Shown piece after piece: positions 17,312 through 26,017 of a stretch of 36,299 nt of DNA. Location: assembly GCA_021777225.1 (NCBI GenBank), contig JAJYDQ010000041.1, positions 1 to 36,299 on the forward strand. Direction: 5' to 3'. The stretch comes from Deltaproteobacteria bacterium (GTDB lineage Bacteria > Desulfobacterota > Desulfomonilia > Desulfomonilales > Desulfomonilaceae). The notes beneath the pieces are model-generated. The model did not search any database. It had not been told where the DNA came from and saw only the letters and a list, made by a program, of their open reading frames with translations. Each line of letters opens with the position of its first letter. Position 1 is the first letter of the stretch. Made by a program: the position numbers and the translations under genes.

Positions 17312-17389
17312 TCTTGTCCTTGTCGATCACACCACTGTTTCAATGGAACTTAACATCGATTCATCAGTTTATTATTGTTGAAATGCATG

Positions 17390-17512
17390 AAATCACTATC
17401 ACCCCTACGTCTTCCTACGTAGGCAGACGGCCCTGTGGCTTTCTTAGTTACAGGGCCTGAACATTTTTAGCACACATGGCGACCCATTGCGTATATAGAT
17501 GAGTTCAATTTT
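17390..17512 (+). repeat. Structured direct repeat, copy 2
   Basis: The second copy of the ~122-bp element, same orientation as 16433-16554. Its central stem is GGCCCTGT with ACAGGGCC, fully Watson-Crick where copy 1 uses G-U pairs, and the loop sequence differs. The copy extends through the ATG at 17499 and about 14 bases into the following ORF. It could be a structured 5' leader that was duplicated together with the start of that gene, or a mobile palindromic element. Confidence 0.7.
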
Positions 17513-17858
17513 TACTTTTCAGCAGTGGGTTGAAGTCCTCAAGGTAGAAGAAAAGGGTTCGGATGTAAACTTGGCGACCACCCTTGTGAATGATGCATGG
17601 AAGGACCTCTTTGATTGCGCAGTGAAAATCTCGAATGACGGAGACCTTGTCGAAGCGCTGCGCATAGTCTCTCAAGAACAATGTAAGAAACTAATTCTTC
17701 TTACACCACCAAGATTTAAGAAAAAACGATCCAAAGCTCTGAAGAAATATGCTTCCATTTCATTGACTATCAAAAATACACATCTCGCTGAATCCCAGCT
17801 TTCTGACCCTATTCCTGGCACAAACATTCGTAAACCTGCTTCATGGAACTCTACATGA
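17499..17858 (+). CDS. Unrecognised 119-aa protein
   Basis: I do not recognise this family. The first ~70 residues look helical and amphipathic (FTFQQWVEVLKVEEKGSDV..., LVEALRIVSQEQCKKLILL), followed by a basic stretch (PPRFKKKRSKALKKYASI) and a polar tail. No membrane segment or catalytic motif is visible. The ATG at 17499 has no ribosome site; instead the structured repeat ends exactly there with a TATATAG, so translation may be leaderless or controlled by the upstream structure. The truncated frame after repeat copy 1 begins in a loosely similar way (MISILF... versus MSSIFTF...), hinting that a paralogue once stood there. Confidence 0.45.
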   Translation: MSSIFTFQQWVEVLKVEEKGSDVNLATTLVNDAWKDLFDCAVKISNDGDLVEALRIVSQEQCKKLILLTPPRFKKKRSKALKKYASISLTIKNTHLAESQLSDPIPGTNIRKPASWNST

Positions 17859-17896
17859 TTTAAATATTGGGCTTTAAAAGATGGCCATTTTATATA

Positions 17897-17935
17897 GATG
17901 ACCGGCGCTGGAGGTTGTCCTTGCAACACAGCGCC
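17897..17935 (+). repeat. Nested inverted repeat
   Basis: GGCGCTG and CAGCGCC enclose GTTG ... CAAC, giving a two-part stem-loop just after the 119-aa ORF. It is preceded by TATATAGATGA, the same word that ends both structured repeats. No T-run follows, so it is not a simple terminator. Confidence 0.45.
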
Positions 17936-18008
17936 CCTATTAGGTCAATCCTATTCCTTTAGACCCTCCCCCGCCTTTTTTCGGTATTTTCAACCGATGG
18001 CGGAATTC

Positions 18009-18031
18009 TCTTCCCAGTGGGAAGATTTTTT
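18009..18031 (+). terminator. Rho-independent terminator
   Basis: TCTTCCC (18009-18015) and GGGAAGA (18019-18025) with a 3-base loop, followed directly by six T. This closes off transcription from the left before the CRISPR operon. Confidence 0.65.
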
Positions 18032-18106
18032 CTACTGCTCCCAAAATAAATCCATTACATGTGTCCTTGTTTGACACACGTATGTGGCATGATCCGGAAA
18101 TTATGT

Positions 18107-18136
18107 TTGACCTGAAATAAAAACCGGAGCTATTAT
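18107..18136 (+). promoter_or_regulatory. Putative promoter of the CRISPR-Cas operon
   Basis: TTGACC at 18107-18112, an 18-base gap and TATTAT at 18131-18136 (five of six at both boxes). It lies between the terminator and cas6, about 170 bases ahead of the cas6 ATG, and leaves a long 5' leader. A perfect TTGACA at 18071-18076 has no -10 at the right distance. Confidence 0.4.
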
Positions 18137-18194
18137 GGGCAAATAATACCTTCTTAAAGTTGGTGTGGGGGTTTTCCATGAAATTTCATTTTGG

Positions 18195-18213
18195 GTGTTT
18201 GGACCACAAACAC
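18195..18213 (+). promoter_or_regulatory. Hairpin in the cas6 leader
   Basis: GTGTTTG (18195-18201), loop GACCA, CAAACAC (18207-18213): a perfect 7-bp inverted repeat between the putative promoter and cas6. It could be an operator half-site pair or an RNA hairpin. Role inferred from position only. Confidence 0.4.
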
Positions 18214-18305
18214 TCAATTGATACGCGCGTTTGAACTCCATGGAAATACTGCGCTGCAACGTGAAAGGTGACCTTAACCAATTGTGAATTACCCAAGGGG
18301 CTCAA

Positions 18306-19229
18306 ATGCTTTTCAGCAAATACGAATTTTGTTCCATTTTCAATGACGAAGCGATCCTGCCACCCTATAAAGGATCAACGTTTAGAGGGGCGTTCGGAGT
18401 CGCGTTGAAGAGGGTTACCTGCGCTCTCAAGCAGAGAGATTGCGTGGCTTGTCCTTTAACTCAGCGTTGCGTTTATTTTCGGGTTTTCGAAAACTCGTCA
18501 AATGACAGAGGAGAAAAAACGGCTAATAAGCCTCACCCATTTGTGATTGAACCGCCGGAAACTACAAAACAACGTTTTGATAAAGGCGATGATTTTAATT
18601 TCTCTTTGCTGCTGTTTGGCATTGCTAACAGCTATTTACCCTATTTCATTTATGCGTTTGAAGAGATGGGTAAGGTGGGTTTGGGCAAGTTTATCGAGGG
18701 GAAACGGCCCGGCTTTATTCTGACACGGGTAAACTCAGACAATAAAGAAGTTTACAATAGCGCAGACCGTTTAGTGCTGACAGGATCAGAAATCGACATG
18801 GCGTTCGACAATGGTCCTGTGGATGATGATCAAGAGATTGAGTTATCGATTCGACTTGAAACTCCTTTGCGGCTCAAATTTGAAAATAGCTTTCAGACCC
18901 AATTACCTTTTCACGTATTGGTACGATCGATGTTGCGTCGTATCGCCATACTTAATGAACACTTCGGTTCAGGGGAACCGCTTCTGGACTACAAGGGGCT
19001 CGTAAACAGAGCGCTCAAAGTCACCGCAGACAAATCATCTCTTCGATGGCTTGATTGGGCGCGATTTTCAAACCGTCAGCAGTCCAGAATGCAGTTCGGA
19101 GGACTCATAGGAGAAGTCACTTATAGCGGCAGGCTGAAGGAATTTGTGCCGCTTATCAAATATTGCGAAAAAGTTCATTTGGGAAAAGCTACTACGTTTG
19201 GACTGGGAAAGATAAGGCTTGTCCATTAG
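18306..19229 (+). CDS. cas6: CRISPR pre-crRNA endoribonuclease Cas6
   Basis: Cuts the repeat transcript to give crRNAs. The 307-residue RAMP protein has an N-terminal segment with KGSTFRGAFGVALKR (about 22-36) and a Cys cluster (C39, C46, C49, C55; CVACPLTQRC) shared by many Cas6 proteins of this branch. The C-terminal domain ends in a glycine-rich loop (LGKATTFGLGKIRL, near residue 292 onward) typical of the Cas6 RNA-binding fold. It is the first gene of the type III-A operon on the plus strand, followed by an 88-bp gap and cas10. The crRNA 5' handle would be the last eight bases of the repeat (ATTGCGAC). The catalytic residues cannot be named from sequence alone. Confidence 0.88.
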   Translation: MLFSKYEFCSIFNDEAILPPYKGSTFRGAFGVALKRVTCALKQRDCVACPLTQRCVYFRVFENSSNDRGEKTANKPHPFVIEPPETTKQRFDKGDDFNFSLLLFGIANSYLPYFIYAFEEMGKVGLGKFIEGKRPGFILTRVNSDNKEVYNSADRLVLTGSEIDMAFDNGPVDDDQEIELSIRLETPLRLKFENSFQTQLPFHVLVRSMLRRIAILNEHFGSGEPLLDYKGLVNRALKVTADKSSLRWLDWARFSNRQQSRMQFGGLIGEVTYSGRLKEFVPLIKYCEKVHLGKATTFGLGKIRLVH

Positions 19230-19317
19230 CCTAAGGAGAATGCCAAGCATCGTTTTATTAGAAGCATGTAGGCGTTAACCCGACAGAAGCCATCTGCGTA
19301 AATTGAAAGGAGGATCA

Positions 19318-21936
19318 ATGGATGACACTACCTTAAAAAATCAGTTGGGCGGTTTCTTCCACGATGTTGGAAAGATACCTGGAAAGGAGGACTTGGATCT
19401 CGGCGCAGAGTATGTCAGCAGGAATCAAGACATTTATCAACCGAGTTTTGATGGACGATTTTCACATGCTCACAGTTTGCTCACAGCGGCATTCATTGAA
19501 AAATTCGCCGACGTCTTGCCGCGGGAATTCAATGAACCGGGATGGGGAGATGGTGATTCATTCATAAATCTTGCTGCATGCCATCATAAACCAGAAACCC
19601 CTATGCAATGGATTGTCACGGTCGCTGACAGGATCAGCGCTGGTTGGGATCGAGCAAGTTTTGACGCCAAACATGATGCAAAAATAGCAGTCAAAGAATA
19701 TCAAAAAACCCGACTATTTTCCTTATTTGAGAAACTTGATCCAGATGGAGAACAGGGTGAACCGGGACATAAATCAGAATATGCGTACGAACTTAAGGCA
19801 CTTTCTCCGGAAACCATATTCCCCAAAAAATTGGGGAATATCAAACCGCTGAGCACGGAACAGGCCCGAAGCGAATACTCAGAATTGTTTAAACAATTCT
19901 GCTCGCAACTCGGCAATCTGGCGCATCGCAACGAGAATCTGGAACTGTGGTTTGAACATTTTGACAGTTTGTTTCTTGTATATTTCTCGTCTGTGCCGGC
20001 TGCTCGCGCTGGTGAAATTATTCCTGACGTTTCGCTTTATGATCATAGTAGGAGTGTCGCCGCATTAGCCGGAGCGCTCTATGTTTACCACCGCGACACA
20101 AATTCACTGACAGAACAATCTGTCCGAAATATGGATCAGAAGAAATTTCTGCTTATCCAGGGTGACTTTTTCGGAATTCAGGACTTTATCTTCAAGACAT
20201 CCGGTGATCTTAGAAAACTGCGATCCAAGCTCCTTCGTGGGCGGTCTTTCGCTGTTTCACTGTTTTCAGAGCTTGCAGCGGATATGATATGCCGTGAAAT
20301 TGGACTCTCGTTCGCTTCAGTTGTCCTGAACGCTGCGGGCAAGTTCACAATTATAGCTCCAAATGTGGACCGGGCTGGACAAGCGGTTAAAAACGTCGAG
20401 AAAACAGTCAATGACTGGCTTATGAAATTTACTTATGGTCAGAATACATTCGGTCTGGCTACATGCGAAGCGTCGGGCGCCGAATTCCTAGAGGGCAAAT
20501 TTGTTGGACTGCGATCCGAGCTGCAAAGAAGAATGGAACTGAAAAAGTTGAATCGAATCAACTTGGGAGCATTTGGTGGAGTTGTGGCGGGCTATTTGGA
20601 CTCGTTCAATAATGATCTTGAACCTGCTCTTTGTCCTCTGTGTGGTAAGCGGCCAGCCACTTCCGATGCGTCAACCGATGGTTTACTGGGTGATATTGCT
20701 TCGGCGTGCAACATATGTCGAGACGACGTTTTTCTGGGAACTAATGTGGTCAAAAAACCCAGGGTGGCCATTCTTGACTCACAAACGACGTTCTTGGATA
20801 AAAACAATTGCTTACTTGAACCTATTTTTGGCCGTTACCAGGTTTCTTTCGTTGAGAAAGGAAATTTGACTAAGCAAGCGGCTCATGGAAGCCTCCTGAG
20901 ATTTTGGGATATAGCTCCAGACCTTGGCCCAGAATCGATCCGTGAGATTACAGCAAAGTTTATCAATGGTTATGTGCCAGTTTTTACAGAAGAAGACAAA
21001 TATCGTGATCAATATTTGGCGGGCGAGAAAGCGGAGTCGCGGACTTCTGAGATGCTTGACCAAATCGAGATTGGATCGCCAAAAACCTTCCACCACATTG
21101 CGGCTATGGCATTAAACCCCGTTGTTTCCAGAAATGACAAAATGGATTTCAAGGGAGTGGCTGCGCTAGGGGCTCTCAAAGCCGATGTTGACAATTTAGG
21201 GGCATTGATGTCGTTTGGACTGCCTCAGAAGGAATTAACTCTGTCACGATTGGCTACGTTGAGCAGGCAAATCAACTTCTATTCTAGCATCTATCTGCCA
21301 CACTTGCTCCGGTCTACGCCGACATTTAACGACATCTATACTGTCTTTGCAGGAGGCGATGATCTTTTCGTAATTGGCCCGTGGAATAGAACTATAGATT
21401 TAGCCAGAGAATTATCCACTTCATTTAGAGATTATGTTTGCCATAATCCAAAGATCACTTTTTCCGCCGGTTGTATAGTCAAAAAACCAAATGCGCCGGT
21501 CGATAAAATAGCTGAACAAGTCGAATACGCATTGATGGAGGCAAAAGACTTGGGCCGAGATCGGTTAACGATTTTCGCTCAAGCAATACCATGGGCCGGT
21601 CTTAACGAAATGGACACGATAAAAAGGACGCTCACCGACTGGTACGAGAATCAGTGGATAAACAACGCAATGCTCTATCGGCTCAACGGATTCATCGATA
21701 TGGCAGACAGGGAAAGTCATTTAGGGGATGGCAATGTTTTGCTTTCTGACATGGATTGTGTGAAATGGCGTTCCTATCTGGCTTATACTTGTGAACGAAA
21801 TGTCGCGAAGGATGGTTTTTCAGGCAATCGCAAAGACATAGTCAAAAATGTCAATCAACAACTTGCTATGTGGTTGACACATTTAGGGGCAAAATTACGA
21901 ATTCCTCTGTGGGAAATCCTTTATAACAAGCGATAG
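19318..21936 (+). CDS. csm1: Type III-A Cas10/Csm1, HD nuclease and cyclase
   Basis: The large subunit of the Csm complex: cuts ssDNA through its HD domain and makes cyclic oligoadenylates through its Palm domain when target RNA is bound. The 872-residue protein has an intact HD motif at H15-D16 (GGFFHDVGKI), a Zn knuckle starting C439-xx-C442 (CPLCGKRP, with a second CNIC pair downstream) and an intact cyclase motif GGDD at 679-682 (VFAGGDDLFVI). Both activities are thus expected. The start is the ATG at 19318 with AAGGAGG four bases upstream; a TTG fifteen bases earlier lies inside that ribosome site and is rejected. Ten bases separate it from csm2. Confidence 0.95.
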   Translation: MDDTTLKNQLGGFFHDVGKIPGKEDLDLGAEYVSRNQDIYQPSFDGRFSHAHSLLTAAFIEKFADVLPREFNEPGWGDGDSFINLAACHHKPETPMQWIVTVADRISAGWDRASFDAKHDAKIAVKEYQKTRLFSLFEKLDPDGEQGEPGHKSEYAYELKALSPETIFPKKLGNIKPLSTEQARSEYSELFKQFCSQLGNLAHRNENLELWFEHFDSLFLVYFSSVPAARAGEIIPDVSLYDHSRSVAALAGALYVYHRDTNSLTEQSVRNMDQKKFLLIQGDFFGIQDFIFKTSGDLRKLRSKLLRGRSFAVSLFSELAADMICREIGLSFASVVLNAAGKFTIIAPNVDRAGQAVKNVEKTVNDWLMKFTYGQNTFGLATCEASGAEFLEGKFVGLRSELQRRMELKKLNRINLGAFGGVVAGYLDSFNNDLEPALCPLCGKRPATSDASTDGLLGDIASACNICRDDVFLGTNVVKKPRVAILDSQTTFLDKNNCLLEPIFGRYQVSFVEKGNLTKQAAHGSLLRFWDIAPDLGPESIREITAKFINGYVPVFTEEDKYRDQYLAGEKAESRTSEMLDQIEIGSPKTFHHIAAMALNPVVSRNDKMDFKGVAALGALKADVDNLGALMSFGLPQKELTLSRLATLSRQINFYSSIYLPHLLRSTPTFNDIYTVFAGGDDLFVIGPWNRTIDLARELSTSFRDYVCHNPKITFSAGCIVKKPNAPVDKIAEQVEYALMEAKDLGRDRLTIFAQAIPWAGLNEMDTIKRTLTDWYENQWINNAMLYRLNGFIDMADRESHLGDGNVLLSDMDCVKWRSYLAYTCERNVAKDGFSGNRKDIVKNVNQQLAMWLTHLGAKLRIPLWEILYNKR

Positions 21937-21946
21937 GAGGCTTGGA

Positions 21947-22348
21947 ATGACAGACATACAGTTCGTAAAATCTGACGACACAATTGATCCAAAGCTTTTT
22001 TCAGATGAAGCCGAGGCAATGGCAATAACTGTGAAAAAGGATTATGAGGCAAGCAAAGAAAGACAGAATCGAAGGTCACAGATTAGGAAATTTTATGACG
22101 AAATCATAAGATTGGAATCGATTGTGGAAAATCGACCCGAGTCTTGGTCTGTTGTTCTGCCTCAGATTCATATGTTAATTGCCAAAGCAGCCTATGCGCA
22201 AGGCAGAGGACTTGTTTCAATGACTTTTCTGAATTTTATTAGGAATTCCGTCAAACAGGTGGATACTCCCCGAAAACTTAGAATATTCTCAAACTTTTTT
22301 GAAGCCTTTATGGGGTTTTATAAATTCCATTGTCCAAAAAGCAACTAG
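21947..22348 (+). CDS. csm2: Csm2, small subunit of the type III-A complex
   Basis: The helical small subunit that lines the complex next to the crRNA-target duplex. The 133 residues include the family-typical QIRKFYDEI segment (about residues 45-53) and a later AAYAQGRG...FLNFI region. AGGAGG lies nine bases before the ATG. It sits between csm1 and csm3, the conserved order, which supports the call. Confidence 0.9.
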   Translation: MTDIQFVKSDDTIDPKLFSDEAEAMAITVKKDYEASKERQNRRSQIRKFYDEIIRLESIVENRPESWSVVLPQIHMLIAKAAYAQGRGLVSMTFLNFIRNSVKQVDTPRKLRIFSNFFEAFMGFYKFHCPKSN

Positions 22349-22360
22349 AGGAAAATCAAA

Positions 22361-23068
22361 ATGAAGCTAACATCAATAACGGAAATCAGGGGTTCGATTA
22401 TACTCAAAAGTGGTTTACATATAGGCGCTGGTGACATGGAAATGAAAATAGGTGGTGTTGACAACGCTGTCATCAAACATCCACATACTCAAACACCGTA
22501 TATACCGGGTTCCTCCATCAAGGGGAAAGTGCGTTCTTTGTTGGAAATGAGAAGTGGTTTGATGGGGCAAACCGGAGGAAAGCCCGTTTCGGTCAAAACA
22601 CTGAACAGCCTTTCGGGCGAACAGAAATACGAGTGTGAAAAAATTCTCAAGCTGTTTGGCTGTAGCGGAGCGGATTCGGAAGAAAACGTCAAACTTGGGC
22701 CAACTCGAGTTTCATTCGCCGATTGTTCCATGAATGGAGCGTGGGTTGAGAATTGTGCTGTACGAAACCTGCTACTCACTGAAGTTAAGTCTGAAAATTC
22801 GATTAATAGAATAAAAGGGACCGCAGAAAACCCGAGATTCACTGAGAGGGTACCAGCGGACGCAAAATTTGATTTCGCCGTGACTGTCAAAATGCTGGGT
22901 GATGAAGACGACCTCCTTGATTACCTTCTTGAGGGTTTAAAATTACTAGAATTGGATGCCCTAGGCGGTAGCGGCAGCCGTGGCTATGGTCGAATTGAAT
23001 TTCAGTTCGATGATGACAAAATAAGGGAGAAATTTGAAAATTTGGCGCCCTTCAAAAAGGAGGGATGA
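22361..23068 (+). CDS. csm3: Csm3, backbone RAMP and target-RNA nuclease
   Basis: Forms the repeated backbone of the Csm complex and cuts target RNA every six bases. The 235-residue protein has the G-rich segment IGAGDMEMKIGGVDNAV with D34 in GGVDN, the position of the catalytic aspartate in characterised Csm3 proteins. PYIPGSSIKGKVRS follows, and the C-terminal LGGSGSRGYGRI is the RAMP glycine loop. The catalytic Asp is present, so RNA cleavage is expected. The next gene starts four bases after the stop. Confidence 0.94.
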   Translation: MKLTSITEIRGSIILKSGLHIGAGDMEMKIGGVDNAVIKHPHTQTPYIPGSSIKGKVRSLLEMRSGLMGQTGGKPVSVKTLNSLSGEQKYECEKILKLFGCSGADSEENVKLGPTRVSFADCSMNGAWVENCAVRNLLLTEVKSENSINRIKGTAENPRFTERVPADAKFDFAVTVKMLGDEDDLLDYLLEGLKLLELDALGGSGSRGYGRIEFQFDDDKIREKFENLAPFKKEG

Positions 23069-23072
23069 AATC

Positions 23073-24110
23073 GTGAAACTCTATGATGTGACTATTCACC
23101 ATCTGGCTGCGTTTGGAACGCCGCTCAAAGGTGACACCTTATTCGGGCAGTTCTGCTGGCAATTGGCATATGATTCAAATTTGGTAGACGGTGGTCTCGA
23201 ACACAACCTTGACTTTTATCAAGAGGCGCCGTTCCTCGTAATTTCTTCAGCGTATCCAAAGCTTAAGGCTGCAACAGGTCAATATCTTTATGCTTTAAAG
23301 AAGCCGGATTTGCCTTTTAACGTATTGTTTCCTGAGCTGAAAGACGATTTGCGAAAGCAAGTGGAAGAACGTAAAATCATCAAGAGCAAGAAATGGATGC
23401 GCTTGTCTTCGGATTTGACCATAAATGTCAAGAAACTCCAATTTGTTAGTGACTCCGAACTAATCGATACTGCGCCTGAAAAGCAGATCAACAAAGTTAC
23501 CGTCATTGAAAAAACCGGCGACGGCCAGACGTTAATCAAATCCTTTGCTCAACCGCACAACTCAATAAATCGGGTTACCGCCACCACGGGAGGAGGGGCC
23601 CAGTTTGCTCCGTACCAAACGGAGTTGTTCATTTATAGCCCCAGTACCCTCCTGAGTGTCTTCGTCTTGCTGAATGAAAAACTGACTGACGTTCAAAGGG
23701 TCGTCGCGGGTTTTTCAAGGATTGGCTCCTATGGTTTCGGAAAAGACGCATCCATAGGCAAAGGCCGTTTTCGTGTGGAGAGTTTTCGAGAGTTGACGGC
23801 GCCTAAAATACTTGACGCCAACGGATTATACTGTCTTTCGCCTTGTGTGCCTAAATCTGGCTCTTACTCTGACGCGTTTTACCATCCGTTTGTTCGATTC
23901 GGTAGGCATGGTGACAGCGCGGCAAGTTCATCAAATCCATTTAAGAACCCTGTCATAATGGCTGATGAGGGCGCAGTTTTTGTGCCGACGCAAAAAGATG
24001 ATCTGACTCGTGGTTATTTTGGTTCAGGCATGACAGGTGTTTCAAAGCATCAGCCGAAAGCTGTAGCGCAGGGTTATGCCATTAGCCTGCCACTTAAAGT
24101 GGAGGTTTGA
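23073..24110 (+). CDS. csm4: Csm4, crRNA 5'-handle-binding RAMP
   Basis: Binds the crRNA 5' handle and joins the backbone to Csm1. The 345-residue protein has GTPLKGDTLFGQFCWQLAYD (about residues 12-31) at the N-terminus, the Csm4 hallmark, and a G-rich GFSRIGSYGFGKDASIGKG loop near residues 213-231. I place the start at GTG 23073, since the Csm3 stop lies at 23066-23068 and AAGGAGGG is nine bases upstream; the frame also opens inside csm3 without a ribosome site. It overlaps nothing and is followed after one base by csm5. Confidence 0.93.
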   Translation: MKLYDVTIHHLAAFGTPLKGDTLFGQFCWQLAYDSNLVDGGLEHNLDFYQEAPFLVISSAYPKLKAATGQYLYALKKPDLPFNVLFPELKDDLRKQVEERKIIKSKKWMRLSSDLTINVKKLQFVSDSELIDTAPEKQINKVTVIEKTGDGQTLIKSFAQPHNSINRVTATTGGGAQFAPYQTELFIYSPSTLLSVFVLLNEKLTDVQRVVAGFSRIGSYGFGKDASIGKGRFRVESFRELTAPKILDANGLYCLSPCVPKSGSYSDAFYHPFVRFGRHGDSAASSSNPFKNPVIMADEGAVFVPTQKDDLTRGYFGSGMTGVSKHQPKAVAQGYAISLPLKVEV

Positions 24111-24111
24111 T

Positions 24112-25623
24112 ATGACTTCTCCCGAAATAGTTTATAAGACCCCGCCCGTTTCAAAAGCACCATCTTCTTCCATGGGCCAAGGCCGCCAGAATAAGGTTAC
24201 GATAGAATTTGCCATTCAGACACTTTGCCCTGTCCATCTTGGATGTGATGACGTGTATGATCCGCTGAGTTTTGTTCTAGACATGGAGAAATCGGAACTG
24301 ATAGTTTTTGATACATCCGAATTCCTAACGAACCTAAGTGATACTGATCTTAGGGAATTTTCAAAAATCTGCAGCGAGGGTAACCTATCCTCAATAATCA
24401 AAATATACAAGTTTATGCGTGACCAGAGGCCACTGGGCAAGCGAGTAGGCGTATGCAGTGGTTTCTCAAGGCATTATGAAAAAGCCGTTTCAATCTCAGA
24501 AAGAGACCAAAGAAAAATTCAGCAAGAACTCAACGGTTTTATTATCAATAGAACCGCTTACCTACCAACAACAGACCGTCCCTACATTCCTGGATCCGCT
24601 GTCAAGGGATCCATCAGAACGGCTTATCTGAATTTGTTGGCGTCCCAGCGAAAAGTAAATCCGGAACGAGGGAAAGGGAGAGACCTTGAGAAACAGTTGC
24701 TTGATAACGGAGCGTTTGCAACAGATCCCTTTCGGCTGTTGAAAGTTTCAGACTTCATGCCTGTTGGTGAGATCAAGACTAAAATTGTTTACGCAGTCAA
24801 TGAAAAGAAAAAACCTAGCCTCCATGAAGCAAAAGGACCATATCAGATACTTGAAATTATTGAGCCGAATAGCCTGTTTATGGGGTCAATCACCGTAGAA
24901 CAGCCAGCACATGAGGCTAGCATTAGAAACCCTCTCAAAATTGGGACACTTATCGCTAGCCTTAAGTCATTTTATTCCAAGGAAAAAACCCTTGAGGATC
25001 AGGCGCTGCAAAACGTCAATATCCCAGTTCATGAAGCGGCGCCCAATGGCGCCACTTTATTGCGGCTTGGTAGACATTCAGGCGCTGAATCGGTGACCAT
25101 AGAAGGTTTTCGAGATATCAGGATCATGCAGGGACGAGGCGCACAGAGCAAGTATCAGCAAACCTCGACCACCCTGTGGCTAGCTTCTGAGGTCGACAAA
25201 CCTCAAAACAAGAGTTCATTGAAACCATTTGGCTGGACCACTCTAACGCCAATAGACGCAGACCAAAAGGCGCAATTCGTTGCAAAGGAGGTCGATTGGA
25301 GGCGTATTGCAGAGGACGACCGTTCTGTCGCTTTGCAACAGATTCAGGAACGCATGAGCATCATGACTGAAAAAGGAGATAGGTCTACCGTAACCAAGCC
25401 ATCAGTCCCAAAACCACCACAATCCGAGACATGGAAAGGGGCGACGCTAACCTGGAATCCCGGTCGGGCAGAATTGATAGCTCAATTTGGGACCCAAAAA
25501 GCGTTCTCAAAGGATAAAGAGCTTGTTCCCGAGGCTAAACGAAAAAATCTCTTCGTTAAGAAAAAAGGCGTCACATGCGATGTGGAAGTAGACGGCTCGT
25601 TCAAGATCACAAAAATTGAGTGA
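24112..25623 (+). CDS. csm5: Csm5, distal RAMP subunit
   Basis: Caps the 3' end of the crRNA in the Csm complex and helps its maturation. At 503 residues it is longer than many Csm5. It has an N-terminal CPVHLGCDDVYDPLSFV region (about 38-54), YIPGSAVKGSIRTAYLN (about 160-176) and a C-terminal stretch with GWTTLTP. The residues after about 420 (many K, P, S) form an extra tail ending in a small beta-rich segment. The start is ATG 24112 with GGAGG six bases upstream, two bases after the csm4 stop. Confidence 0.92.
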   Translation: MTSPEIVYKTPPVSKAPSSSMGQGRQNKVTIEFAIQTLCPVHLGCDDVYDPLSFVLDMEKSELIVFDTSEFLTNLSDTDLREFSKICSEGNLSSIIKIYKFMRDQRPLGKRVGVCSGFSRHYEKAVSISERDQRKIQQELNGFIINRTAYLPTTDRPYIPGSAVKGSIRTAYLNLLASQRKVNPERGKGRDLEKQLLDNGAFATDPFRLLKVSDFMPVGEIKTKIVYAVNEKKKPSLHEAKGPYQILEIIEPNSLFMGSITVEQPAHEASIRNPLKIGTLIASLKSFYSKEKTLEDQALQNVNIPVHEAAPNGATLLRLGRHSGAESVTIEGFRDIRIMQGRGAQSKYQQTSTTLWLASEVDKPQNKSSLKPFGWTTLTPIDADQKAQFVAKEVDWRRIAEDDRSVALQQIQERMSIMTEKGDRSTVTKPSVPKPPQSETWKGATLTWNPGRAELIAQFGTQKAFSKDKELVPEAKRKNLFVKKKGVTCDVEVDGSFKITKIE

Positions 25624-25626
25624 AGA

Positions 25627-26016
25627 GTGACTAAACTATTTCTAATATTCAATCATGAATTTACTGATGATCAAGTTGCCGATGCCCGGGTAACGCTCGG
25701 GGTCGGCCCAATTTTAAAATTGCCCGATGAGTTACAGGATCTTTGGGCCAACATCCCACCTGATCTTCCGGCGATACGGCCTTATCTCCAACCTCTGATG
25801 GATTGGCTGAGTTCTGTAGCCAACCCCAAAGACTATACCCTCGTCCAAGGGGATTTCGGGGCCTGTTACATTATGGTCAATTGGGCCTTAAGACATGGGT
25901 CCATTCCAATTTATTCAACTACAGAAAGAATAGCTCAGGAATCGGTCGCTGATGACGGTTCCGTCGTCAATACACACAAGTTCAAACATGCAATTTTCAG
26001 AAAGTACGGGGGTTAG
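25627..26016 (+). CDS. csx20: Csx20 family protein, possible ring nuclease
   Basis: A 129-residue protein matching my recollection of Csx20: MTKLFLIFNHEFTDDQV at the N-terminus, a LPDELQDLWANIPPDL stretch (about 33-48), VQGDFGACYIMVNWAL (about 79-94) and a C-terminal KFKHAIFRKY. Csx20 proteins occur in type III loci and have been proposed to degrade cyclic oligoadenylate, limiting the toxic signal. The start is GTG 25627, three bases after the csm5 stop, and its own stop is one base before the Csx1 ATG. This tight pairing with the cOA-activated RNase supports a regulator role. The catalytic activity is inference. Confidence 0.75.
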   Translation: MTKLFLIFNHEFTDDQVADARVTLGVGPILKLPDELQDLWANIPPDLPAIRPYLQPLMDWLSSVANPKDYTLVQGDFGACYIMVNWALRHGSIPIYSTTERIAQESVADDGSVVNTHKFKHAIFRKYGG

Positions 26017-26017
26017 G

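Noticed and set aside
18071-18076. TTGACA as the -35 of the cas operon promoter
   Set aside because: No acceptable -10 at 16-18 bases; the TTGACC/TATTAT pair further down is better.
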